Translations under genes and position numbers: made by a program
The notes under the pieces: model-generated
Told to the model about the DNA's origin: nothing
The model's input: the letters and a program-made list of their open reading frames with translations, nothing else
Database searches by the model: none
Assembly (NCBI GenBank): GCA_014239155.1
Contig: JAAZZQ010000060.1
Location: forward strand, 287,792 to 351,791
Reading direction: 5' to 3'
Source: Lachnospiraceae bacterium
GTDB taxonomy: Bacteria; Bacillota; Clostridia; Lachnospirales; Lachnospiraceae
DNA length: 64,000 bases
Part shown: positions 10,616 to 19,327 of the stretch, piece by piece
Numbering within the stretch: position 1 is the stretch's first letter
How the letters are laid out: every line of letters begins with the position of its first letter

Positions 10616-11056
10616 ATGACAGAATGTTTCGCATTGATAAAGAAAGATTATAAAGAAGTGTGCAGAAAGTATATGTCTATTACAGGAGTTGAAGATGCGA
10701 TATATAAAGCAGAATTGATTATTTGTGATGATATATGGTTTGAAAATAGAAATGGTTGGTGTTTGATGTCATTATGGTATGATGATGAAATTGCAGAAGA
10801 GATATTGCTGGAGTTGTCAGATGGAAACAAACTACTGTATTTTTTTAGTGATGATGTGCAACTGGACTGTGAGTTTCTTGTAATTGATAACAGACGAGTA
10901 ATTAGAAAAAAATATATTTGTTTTGATTTACCTGAGTTAAATTGTGATGAAGGGCATCTAAAAGTAGAGGAAAAAATAGAGTTTTTGTATTGGAATGATA
11001 TAGATTATTTTGTTAACATCGCAAGAGAAGATCCTGAAAAATTATTTGAAAGCTGA
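10616..11056 (+). CDS. Hypothetical protein
   Basis: 146 aa ORF with ggaggaaa upstream of the start. Confidence 0.6.
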   Translation: MTECFALIKKDYKEVCRKYMSITGVEDAIYKAELIICDDIWFENRNGWCLMSLWYDDEIAEEILLELSDGNKLLYFFSDDVQLDCEFLVIDNRRVIRKKYICFDLPELNCDEGHLKVEEKIEFLYWNDIDYFVNIAREDPEKLFES

Positions 11057-11073
11057 CTTGAGGAAATAGTGCC

Positions 11074-11523
11074 ATGATTAAAATTAATAGAGAGCATGAA
11101 AAAACTTTAGTGTTAAATATATCAACATTGAAACAAGTACATTTGGAAGGAGTGAGTTTTCACCGTTGTTTTTTGAATAAATTAGATTTTGGTGGTTCTG
11201 TTCTGACTAATATAGATTTTAGATCTGCGGAAATGAATAATGCTAAGTTTGTGTCAGTATTGTTTATAAGGTGCAAGTTAATAATGGTGGAGTCGAAATC
11301 AGCCTGCTATAATACATGTAGTTTTAAGGACACATTGTTATTTTACAGCGATTTTAGTGAATCTTCTTTTAGAGATGCAGATTTGTCTGGAGCAATCATT
11401 AAAGAAGTGATATTTAGAAATTGTGATTTAAGGGGATCAAATTTATCTTGTGAGGGATTAGAAACTTGTAATTTTGAAGGCGCTATATATGATAATTCAA
11501 CAATATGGCATAAAAATATATAA
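11074..11523 (+). CDS. Pentapeptide-repeat protein
   Basis: LTNIDFRSAEMNNAKF, SDFSESSFRDADLSGAIIKEVIFRNCDLRGSNL (A(D/N)LXX pattern). Confidence 0.85.
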   Translation: MIKINREHEKTLVLNISTLKQVHLEGVSFHRCFLNKLDFGGSVLTNIDFRSAEMNNAKFVSVLFIRCKLIMVESKSACYNTCSFKDTLLFYSDFSESSFRDADLSGAIIKEVIFRNCDLRGSNLSCEGLETCNFEGAIYDNSTIWHKNI

Positions 11524-11567
11524 TGTCTTGTGTGCAGGGTATTATTTAAAATTTTTTGGAGGTATTT

Positions 11568-12095
11568 ATGAAAACAGTTAAAGATTATTTTAGCCAGTTT
11601 TATTCAGAAATAGAAAAATATGAACAAGGGATTCATGTGCTAAATAATGGGATAACAGAGGAAGAATTAACAGATTTTGAGATAAGATATAATATCTATT
11701 TGCCTTTCTATTATAGAGAATGGTTAAAATTGAATAACGGAGGAGAATTATTTGCCACACCGGCTGGAACTGTATTGAAAAGGGTTCGGGGAAATGAGGA
11801 GAGTGAATTTGGATCATATTTGGAAAATAATTTTGATCCAAATAAGCGATGGCCTCAAATGTCAAATTATTTGTTTATTATTGCAAAAGAATGTACTGGA
11901 GATGCCGTCGGTTTTGACTTGAGACATACGAATCGATATGATGGTGTTATTATTTTTGGGGATCATGAAACGGGAAAGGTTAGTAAAAGGTGGGGTAGTT
12001 TGGCGCAATGGTTAGATTATGAAATGGAAATTGGAAAAAGCTTAGTGAATTATGATGGGAGTGAAAGCGATTATTTTGATTTTTTAAATGAGTAA
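11568..12095 (+). CDS. SMI1/KNR4-like protein
   Basis: ITEEELTDFEIRYNIYLPFYYREWLKLNNGGELF and GDAVGFDLRHTNRYDGVIIFGDHETG; start at 11568. Confidence 0.8.
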   Translation: MKTVKDYFSQFYSEIEKYEQGIHVLNNGITEEELTDFEIRYNIYLPFYYREWLKLNNGGELFATPAGTVLKRVRGNEESEFGSYLENNFDPNKRWPQMSNYLFIIAKECTGDAVGFDLRHTNRYDGVIIFGDHETGKVSKRWGSLAQWLDYEMEIGKSLVNYDGSESDYFDFLNE

Positions 12096-12161
12096 AAATC
12101 GGCGTCTATTTTATGGCGGCACGCAAAGTACTGACAATTCGTTGTAAATGAGGGGAGGAAA

Positions 12162-12567
12162 ATGAAATATTTTTATTAAAAGTGGATGCAGAAAAGAATT
12201 GGTATGAATTGGACGATGATAATTATGCCAATAGGCAGATAGCTTTGGACGAATTTAATGAATTCATATTTCATGCTTAGAAGACTGGCTGGCAGAAGGA
12301 GAGATTAGTGAAAGAGAAATAGAGGACTGGAAAGAAGAGGAATGGCTTGTTGACTTGACAAAAGAAGAATTTGAAAATCTATGGCAATCTATTATAAAAA
12401 AATATGAGAAGCAATGGAAGAAAGTGAAAAAGAGATACCCTATTGGAACTATTGTGCGAGGGATAAACAGTTATATTTACCCGCAGGGAACAATTATTAC
12501 AGGTGAAAATTTTTTGGCGGTATATACAGGAGATGAACCATTTTACATAGCATTCCGATATCGATAG
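12162..12567 (+). pseudogene. Frameshifted small hypothetical gene
   Basis: ATG at 12162 joins EIFLLKVDAEKNWYELDDDNYANRQIALDEFNEFIFH only after a +1 shift in a T run; second shift at ~12278 joins CLEDWLAEGEISEREIEDWKEEEWLVDLTKEEFENLW. Confidence 0.6.
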
Positions 12568-12598
12568 GAAATTTTATTATTTTTTTCTTCCATAAGGA

Positions 12599-12690
12599 AT
12601 CGAGTAGGGAAGTTTTATCTTCCCTACTTGCGCGCTGGACGTCCGTCAGCTTTGCTGGCATATTTCATTTGGACGCCCATGTGCATAAAA
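12599..12690 (-). repeat. Dispersed structured repeat, modules B+C (inverted copy)
   Basis: Reverse complement reads tatgcacatgggcgtccaaatgaaatatgccagcaaagctgacggacgtccagcgcgcaagtagggaagataaaacttccctactcg. Confidence 0.8.
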
Positions 12691-12696
12691 AGACTG

Positions 12697-12724
12697 AGGG
12701 GCAAGAGATAAGATTGCCCCTTTA
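12697..12724 (-). terminator. Terminator hairpin at the 3' end of thrS
   Basis: aggggcaagagataagattgcccct. Confidence 0.65.
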
Positions 12725-12725
12725 T

Positions 12726-14483
12726 TCAAGACCTTATGAATGAGATTAGCTCATTTAATTTCATTTCTCCCAGTTCTTGCTTATCAAATGTAGCATCACG
12801 TTGTCTGACGGAAACTGTTCTATTCCGTTGTTCTTTTTCTCCGACGATTATGATATACGGAATTTTCTCCATGCGTGCTTCCCTGATTTTGTATCCCAGC
12901 TTTTCATCCCGTTCATCAATAGCTACTCGAAATTCCTGCTGGCGTAACGCCTGTGCAACAGTTTTGGCATAGTCGATATATTTATCAGACACTGCCAGAA
13001 TTTTAATTTGTACAGGGGATAACCATACCGGAAATTTGCCGGCATAATGTTCAATCAATATTCCAAGAAATCGCTCAATAGAACCAAATACAACACGATG
13101 GAGCATAATGGGACGATGCTTTTGTGCGTCTGAACCAATATATTCCAGTTGAAATCTCTGTGGAAGTTGAAAATCAAGTTGAATCGTTCCGCACTGCCAA
13201 GTTCTTCCAATGCAGTCCTTCAAATGAAAATCAAGTTTAGGACCATAAAATGCACCTTCTCCTTCATTGATTGTATAGGATTTATGCATCTGCGTAACAG
13301 CTTCTTTCAATGCGTTTGTAGCAAGTTCCCATTCTTTATCGCTGCCTATGGAATTTTCAGGTCTTGTAGATAGCTCTATTTCATAAGAAAACCCAAATTT
13401 TTGGTAAAACTCATCGATCAATTTCATAACCCCTTGAATTTCATCTGTCACTTGGTCTTCCCGCATGAAAATATGGGCATCATCCTGTGTACAGCAGCGG
13501 ACTCGCATAAGCCCATGTAAGGTTCCGGACTTTTCATTCCGATGGATCATTCCTAATTCACTCATGCGAATAGGGAACTCTTTGTAAGAATGGGGTTCGC
13601 TTTTATACACTAACATACCGCCTGGACAGCTCATGGGTTTGATTGCGTAATCTTCTCCATCTACCGTAAGGGTATACATGCTGTTCCTGTAGTGTTCCCA
13701 ATGCCCCGAAGTCTCCCATAACTGTCGGTTTAACATAATAGGCGTTGAGATTTCCTGATATCCTTCTCTGGAGTGTATTTTTCGCCAATAATCAATTAAT
13801 ATATTTTTTAGTATGACTCCTTTGGGCAGAAAAAATGGTAGTCCAGGTCCTTCCTCAGCCAGCATAAATAACTGTAGTTCCCTTCCAATTTTACGATGAT
13901 CCCTTGCCTTTGCTTCCTCAAGCATATGCAGATATTTTTCCAATTCGGAAACCTTTGGAAAGGAAATGCCATAAATTCTTGTAAGCATTTTGTTATTTTC
14001 ATCTTCCCGCCAATACGCTCCGGCAATAGAAAGCAGTTTGAGCGCTTTAATCTGACATACGTTGGATAAATGTGGACCTGAACAAAATTCTTCATAATCT
14101 CCTTGCTTGTAAAAACTGATTGGTTCCTCTTCATCAAGTCCCCTGATTAGTTCAAGTTTATACACTTCTTCGCGGCTTTCCATATATGCAATGGCATCCT
14201 TTCGTGTCCTTTGGCTTACATGGAGGGGATGGGATTCTTTTACAATTTTTTGCATCTCTTTTTCCACAGCCGCCAAATGTTCTTTTGTAAATGAAAAAGA
14301 AAACGCAAAGTCGTAATAAAAACCATTCTTGGTTGCTGGGCCTATGGCACATTTTGTATCTGGATACAAACGCTTTATTGCTTGTGCGAGGACATGGGCG
14401 CTTGTATGCCAGAACGCTTTCTTCCCCTCCTGTTCTTCAAAACTCATTTCTACAATGTCTCCGTTTTTTTGCAAAATCTTCAT
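12726..14483 (-). CDS. thrS: Threonyl-tRNA synthetase (short N-terminus, apparently no complete TGS domain)
   Basis: HTSAHVLAQAIKRLYPDTKCAIGPATKNGFYYDF, MSCPGGMLVYKSEPHSYKEFPIRMSELG, RCCTQDDAHIF; start at 14483 preceded by gaaaggag. Confidence 0.93.
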   Translation of the reverse strand: MKILQKNGDIVEMSFEEQEGKKAFWHTSAHVLAQAIKRLYPDTKCAIGPATKNGFYYDFAFSFSFTKEHLAAVEKEMQKIVKESHPLHVSQRTRKDAIAYMESREEVYKLELIRGLDEEEPISFYKQGDYEEFCSGPHLSNVCQIKALKLLSIAGAYWREDENNKMLTRIYGISFPKVSELEKYLHMLEEAKARDHRKIGRELQLFMLAEEGPGLPFFLPKGVILKNILIDYWRKIHSREGYQEISTPIMLNRQLWETSGHWEHYRNSMYTLTVDGEDYAIKPMSCPGGMLVYKSEPHSYKEFPIRMSELGMIHRNEKSGTLHGLMRVRCCTQDDAHIFMREDQVTDEIQGVMKLIDEFYQKFGFSYEIELSTRPENSIGSDKEWELATNALKEAVTQMHKSYTINEGEGAFYGPKLDFHLKDCIGRTWQCGTIQLDFQLPQRFQLEYIGSDAQKHRPIMLHRVVFGSIERFLGILIEHYAGKFPVWLSPVQIKILAVSDKYIDYAKTVAQALRQQEFRVAIDERDEKLGYKIREARMEKIPYIIIVGEKEQRNRTVSVRQRDATFDKQELGEMKLNELISFIRS

Positions 14484-14534
14484 ACTGTTGCTCCTTTCTT
14501 CTTTTTGGCTTTTTGCCTTTTTGGTATTGAACAA

Positions 14535-14770
14535 CATAAGAAAAGCACCCATAAGACCACAAACAAATAGTCTTAAGGGTGCATTAGCACGGTTCCACCT
14601 TAACTTTTCACTTCAGATTCTATCAAATCCTATCCTTTAACGCAGGCATACGGTAATACTTACTTTATTTCAGCATTACAGCTCAGGAATGGTTTTCGTA
14701 AATCTTTCACATAAACAGCTTTCACCAAAATGCTATTCTCTCTGAATGTTTCTAATAAACTACTTTTTCC
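14535..14770 (-). promoter_or_regulatory. T-box riboswitch leader of thrS
   Basis: Minus strand has AAGGTGGAACCGTGC antiterminator motif, GCACCCTTAAGAC...GTCTTATGGGTGCTTTT terminator, AGAGAG motif and a candidate ACC (Thr) specifier in gaaaACCattcctgagct. Confidence 0.9.
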
Positions 14771-14867
14771 GTCATCGCTTTTCCTATGTTATTTTGTATA
14801 TAATAACAGGATTGTATGTATTTGTCAATATTTATGCTAATTTTGTTACAAATTATAACAGTTCGAT

Positions 14868-15004
14868 GTAACAGTTCAGCCTTTGGCTTCCTGTTACAAG
14901 CATCAAGCCGTGCATAATCGCTTCGCGATGGCTTGATGCATCTCAACTACTGCGCTTTCCCACGGACTTTGCAGCGCAGTGCAAAGTCCTGTCTGAACTG
15001 TTAC
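14868..15004. repeat. MITE-like element with inverted ends and internal hairpins
   Basis: gtaacagttcag...ctgaactgttac; internal gcatcaagcc...ggcttgatgc and ggactttgca...tgcaaagtcc; flanking direct repeats agttcgat. Confidence 0.65.
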
Positions 15005-15194
15005 AGTTCGATAACAGTACTTTTCGCCATTGCTATTTTGTGCTATACTTATATAGAAATTAGGTTCTGTTATTTTCATTTTTTATTTTATTCTTGTAAG
15101 GTTTTAAAATACAAGGGAAACTATGAGAGCAAACATATTTGTTATAAATTTAGTACTTTCAAGGGAATAGAAACATGTTTTTGGAGGATTGACA

Positions 15195-15548
15195 ATGGAA
15201 GATTTTTCGTTAACATTTTTTATTGCTGTAAATGCGGATGAAAAGAGTATTATAGACATTGTAAAAATACGAAAAGACTTTGGTGTAAAATCTTATGGGC
15301 GTAGTTGGAAAAGAATGACCATTGGTAGAAATAATATTGAGATAGAACAAAATGAAGACTATGATAAGAACTTGTCTTTAAACAATAAAGATGCTTTTTT
15401 ATACTATCAAAGTAATATGTATTTTTATCCTTATGAGAATACCGTAACGGTTGAGGAACAGATTCAGTTGGCAAAAGATATTTGTAAGACATTGAAATTA
15501 TCTGGAATTTCATCAGAGATTGTTGCGGAATTTGAAGAACTGTTATAA
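15195..15548 (+). CDS. DUF4279-like small protein
   Basis: FSLTFFIAVNADEKSIIDIVKIRKDFGVKSYGRSWK. Confidence 0.55.
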   Translation: MEDFSLTFFIAVNADEKSIIDIVKIRKDFGVKSYGRSWKRMTIGRNNIEIEQNEDYDKNLSLNNKDAFLYYQSNMYFYPYENTVTVEEQIQLAKDICKTLKLSGISSEIVAEFEELL

Positions 15549-15605
15549 AGATTGGCAGAGGACAACTGTTAAACAAACAGGAATTTTATCTAAGGAAGAA
15601 TGTTT

Positions 15606-16064
15606 ATGAATATTTCAATTAGGCTTGAAAATGAAAAGGATTATAGACGTGTAGAAGAAATTACTTGGCTTGCTTTTTCCTATCCCAGTCGGATAGAAAG
15701 AGGAGGAATCGGCTGTCCATTTGAGCATTGGATGGTGCATGAGTTACGAAAACGAGATGGTATACCAGAATTAAGTTTTGTAGCAGAGTACAAAAATTTA
15801 ATAGTAGGTCACATTATTTGTAGTAATGCAGTAATTAAGATAAATGACATTAATATTTCTGTTTTGAATTTTGGACCGATTAGTGTTTTACCTGAATATC
15901 AACAAATGGGTGTTGGAAAAATGCTTATTTCTTCTATGATTGAAAAAGCAAAATTATTAAACTACGGGGCGATTTTGTTTTTTGAGCGCCCGGAATATTA
16001 TCCGCAATTTGGCTTTAGGGAAGCTTCCATATATTTCCTTTTTGGGCAGCAGGATCAGCGGTGA
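15606..16064 (+). CDS. GNAT-family N-acetyltransferase
   Basis: LNFGPISVLPEYQQMGVGKMLISSMIEKAKLLNYGAILFFERPEYYPQFGF. Confidence 0.88.
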   Translation: MNISIRLENEKDYRRVEEITWLAFSYPSRIERGGIGCPFEHWMVHELRKRDGIPELSFVAEYKNLIVGHIICSNAVIKINDINISVLNFGPISVLPEYQQMGVGKMLISSMIEKAKLLNYGAILFFERPEYYPQFGFREASIYFLFGQQDQR

Positions 16065-16267
16065 GTAGGCATTTATTTTGTATGCATTTGGAAGGGGGTG
16101 AGACATATGTTTTGTTATATGGTGATTCTTCTAGACGAAAAACTCTGTACAAAGTCTAATGATAGGACAATATTTGTGCAGAGGTAAAGAAGATTGTCCA
16201 CATTGGATTTTGTACAATTTATTCTATAACAGTAACAAACGTTTCAGAATAGAATGGAGAAAATTCA

Positions 16268-17557
16268 ATGGAAAAAAATTTATTTCGGAAATATATTCTT
16301 TTGTGGTTTAGCCAAAGTGTATCAGGTCTTGGCAGTTCTATGACCGGATTTGCACTTGTTTTATGGGCATATGGGCAGAACCAATCGGCAATGTCGGTCT
16401 CATTAATGTCATTTTGTAATTATGTGCCTTATATCATTTTTAGTTTGTTTGTGGGTGATTTTATTGACAGACACAAAAAGAAGACAATTATGCTGGTGTC
16501 CGATAGCATTGCTGCAATCGGTTCTCTTGCAATATTGATAGCGCTGATTACAGGACAACTTGCAGTTTGGAATATTTATTTTATTAACATAGTGATTGGT
16601 ATTACAAATGCTTTTCAACAGCCAGCTTCCGCAGTGGCAATAGGGCAGCTTGTATCAAAGGAAAAGATTTCAAATGTTAGTGGCATGAACTCTTTTTCCA
16701 GCAATTTAATTGTGGTATTTAGTCCTATGTTGGCGGCATTTCTCTTTTCAGCAGGTGGGCTTTCGCTTATTTTGCTGATTGATTTGGCAAGCTTTGCATT
16801 TGCGTTTTGTGTACTGTTGTTTTTTATTGTGATTCCAGAACAGTTTCAAGACAGAAAGCACAGTAAGCTGTTTGCGGGAATCGTTGATGGATTTATATTT
16901 TTGCGAAATGAAAGAGGAATCTTATACATAATGCTAACAATGGCATTAATTAACTTTTTTTCCAGATTAACTTATGAAAATATTTTGTCACCCATGATTT
17001 TGGCGAGAAGTTCTGGAAAAAGTATTGCTCTTGGAATGGTGAATGCTTGTATGGGCATAGGAGGAATTATTGGAGGTGTGATTGTTTCTGTCAAAAAAGA
17101 AAGTACGCATAAAGCAACGGCAATCTATCTTTCGGCGGCATTATCATTTCTGTTTGGAGATTTGATAATGGCGATAGGAAAGAATACTTTTTGGTGGTCG
17201 GTGGCGGCATTGGCTGCCAGCTTGCCAATACCTTTTATTATGGCGAATCAGAATGCGATACTATATCAAAAAATTCCATCAGCTATGCAAGGGCGCGTGT
17301 TTGCGGTCAGAAATGCTATCCAGTATAGTACAATCCCACTTGGCATTATTCTTGGAGGGTATCTTGCAGATTATGTGCTAGAACCTTTTATGGGCTCAGA
17401 AAGTATGTTTGCTATAGAGCTGGGAAAGATAGTAGGAGTTGGTGCTGGAAGTGGTATGGCGGTAATGTTTTTGTGCACTGGGATATGCGGAGGGATAGTA
17501 AGTATTCTATCTTGTTTTAATCGAGAGATAAAAAAGTTAAACGGAATAGGTTACTGA
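16268..17557 (+). CDS. MFS transporter
   Basis: ~12 hydrophobic segments; FVGDFIDRHKKKTIMLVSDSIAA, AMQGRVFAVRNAIQY. Confidence 0.9.
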   Translation: MEKNLFRKYILLWFSQSVSGLGSSMTGFALVLWAYGQNQSAMSVSLMSFCNYVPYIIFSLFVGDFIDRHKKKTIMLVSDSIAAIGSLAILIALITGQLAVWNIYFINIVIGITNAFQQPASAVAIGQLVSKEKISNVSGMNSFSSNLIVVFSPMLAAFLFSAGGLSLILLIDLASFAFAFCVLLFFIVIPEQFQDRKHSKLFAGIVDGFIFLRNERGILYIMLTMALINFFSRLTYENILSPMILARSSGKSIALGMVNACMGIGGIIGGVIVSVKKESTHKATAIYLSAALSFLFGDLIMAIGKNTFWWSVAALAASLPIPFIMANQNAILYQKIPSAMQGRVFAVRNAIQYSTIPLGIILGGYLADYVLEPFMGSESMFAIELGKIVGVGAGSGMAVMFLCTGICGGIVSILSCFNREIKKLNGIGY

Positions 17558-17566
17558 TATAAATTG

Positions 17567-17616
17567 TTAAAAAAGTACACGGAAAATGAAATCATTCATT
17601 GTCTGTGTACTTTTTT
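17567..17616 (+). terminator. Terminator after MFS gene
   Basis: aaaaaagtacac...gtgtactttttt. Confidence 0.7.
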
Positions 17617-17795
17617 ATGTGCAGACCCATGCAAAGGAAATATGCCACTAATGTGGTGCACAAATCGTGCGGTGAGTAGGGGAAAAATAGTTCCCTTATT
17701 CGATTATGTATGGGCGTTCCAATAAAGTATGTCAGCAAGGATGACGGACGCCCAGCGCGCGAGCAGGGAAGATGAGACTTCCCTACTCAATTGCA
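17617..17795 (+). repeat. Dispersed structured repeat, tandem A+C+B+C
   Basis: tgtgcagacccatgcaaaggaaatatgccactaatgtggtgcac... gtgagtagggga... gggcgttccaataaagtatgtcagcaaggatgacggacgcccagcgcgcgagcagggaagatgagacttccctactc. Confidence 0.8.
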
Positions 17796-17853
17796 TGCAT
17801 TGATATAATAAAATTTGAATCTGTAATATAATTTATCATTATAATATGAATAT

Positions 17854-17878
17854 TAAATTATAAAAATAATTGACAAAT
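17854..17878 (+). promoter_or_regulatory. Candidate promoter segment of accessory block 2
   Basis: taaattataaaaataattgacaaat identical to 7798-7822, contains TTGACA. Confidence 0.5.
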
Positions 17879-18096
17879 GAATTCATAAGTATACAATTAT
17901 TATATAAGGTTTTTGTACCAGAACAAAGGACTCCTGATAAAAATTTATAGGTCATATAGTGACAGCCCTACTAAATTTTTATCGTTAAGGAGTTTTCATT
18001 GCTAAGCATTGTTAGAACGTTTAAGGATTAGGCATTTTAATTAAGAAATTTGCCATAAACGTTTTTGTGGTAGAGATTTTGAGAGCTTGATAAATA

Positions 18097-19161
18097 TTGA
18101 AGGAAAATAAAGTGGAAGATTTATACATAGCGTTAATAAAACAAGTCGAAGAACAAGGTGCGTTATCGCCTTATAACAGACAACTACTATGGAAAATGCT
18201 TGAAGAGGAAGAAAATGCTTCGATTGCAGAAGGAAAGTATATTACACTGGAATTGAATAGTATACAAAAAGTAATTGATTCTTGGGTAGAGGAAGCACCA
18301 ATTTGCACTAAGATACAGGAACTTTATCAGCGGATTGTGCAGTTATTTCACTCTGATAATAAATTATTGGAGAAGGTTGTGTCAGAATTTTATGAGGAAT
18401 GTGATCTATGCATAGAGAAAGGAACAAGTTTTTATGAAGTGTATTTAAAACAGTCTATTGTATACTTAATGGACGTTGTAGAAGGTGTGGAAGGTATACC
18501 ACAAGATGAATTATATGATACATTAGTAAAAAATCGTGAATTGGAAAATGATGAGCGTGATACAGCTTATTGTACATGTATGATGTATTCATTTAATAAT
18601 TTGGCGGTTTCGGATAATGAGCGAAAAAGACGAGAGATGGAATTTTGGGATTGGTATATCAAAGAAGCTGCAAAATTACAGGGAATTATAATTCAGGCAA
18701 CTGTAAAAATTCCAAAGAAACTATTGGAAGAAACAAAGATAGAAATTAATTCTATTGAGGAGTTTGTGAAATATATTAGTTATGAATATGACTATGATAA
18801 ATATGAAGTCGTAGAAGGAAAACGGTTGTTGGTGCATGTATTCAATTATAAAAATAGTGCACCCTGTCCAAAGTGTGGGCAGTATTCAAACCATATTTTT
18901 ACACAACAGTATGCTATAACTTTTGATATATTGGGAGAATTAAATGGATGGACAGTAGCATTTAGAGTTTGTGAAAATGCTTATTATTGTGATAATCCAG
19001 ATTGTTATGATCATTTCTATATAGAAAGTAAAGTTTGGTTTGAGGATAAACAAATGCATTTTTTGAAGCTGAGAAGTATATATGGAATGCCAGAAAAAAT
19101 CTGTACACTGTTTGGTATAAACGAATCAAAATTCCTAATCAATATGCAATCGAAGAAATAG
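18097..19161 (+). CDS. Hypothetical protein with C-terminal cysteine-rich motif
   Basis: 354 aa ORF; SAPCPKCGQYSNHIF ... CENAYYCDNPDCYDHF. Confidence 0.65.
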   Translation: MKENKVEDLYIALIKQVEEQGALSPYNRQLLWKMLEEEENASIAEGKYITLELNSIQKVIDSWVEEAPICTKIQELYQRIVQLFHSDNKLLEKVVSEFYEECDLCIEKGTSFYEVYLKQSIVYLMDVVEGVEGIPQDELYDTLVKNRELENDERDTAYCTCMMYSFNNLAVSDNERKRREMEFWDWYIKEAAKLQGIIIQATVKIPKKLLEETKIEINSIEEFVKYISYEYDYDKYEVVEGKRLLVHVFNYKNSAPCPKCGQYSNHIFTQQYAITFDILGELNGWTVAFRVCENAYYCDNPDCYDHFYIESKVWFEDKQMHFLKLRSIYGMPEKICTLFGINESKFLINMQSKK

Positions 19162-19176
19162 ATAAGCCAAGATGTG

Positions 19177-19279
19177 CTAGTACAGCGTTTTCTCGGTGGC
19201 ATTGTTGACTGACGACAACGCGGCAATGACGCAAATAGTGAGAGCTTAGTATATGAGGAATTAAAAAACGCTGTACTAG
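19177..19279. repeat. 103 bp element bounded by a perfect 15 bp inverted repeat
   Basis: ctagtacagcgtttt ... aaaacgctgtactag. Confidence 0.7.
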
Positions 19280-19327
19280 TCATTTTGCTGCAGCTCTTAA
19301 ACTATTAATACAAGGAAGAAAGAAAAT

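Noticed and set aside
7991-12567. Prophage or integrative element
   Set aside because: No integrase, terminase, capsid, relaxase or att-flanked tRNA seen; content fits an immunity-like gene block better.
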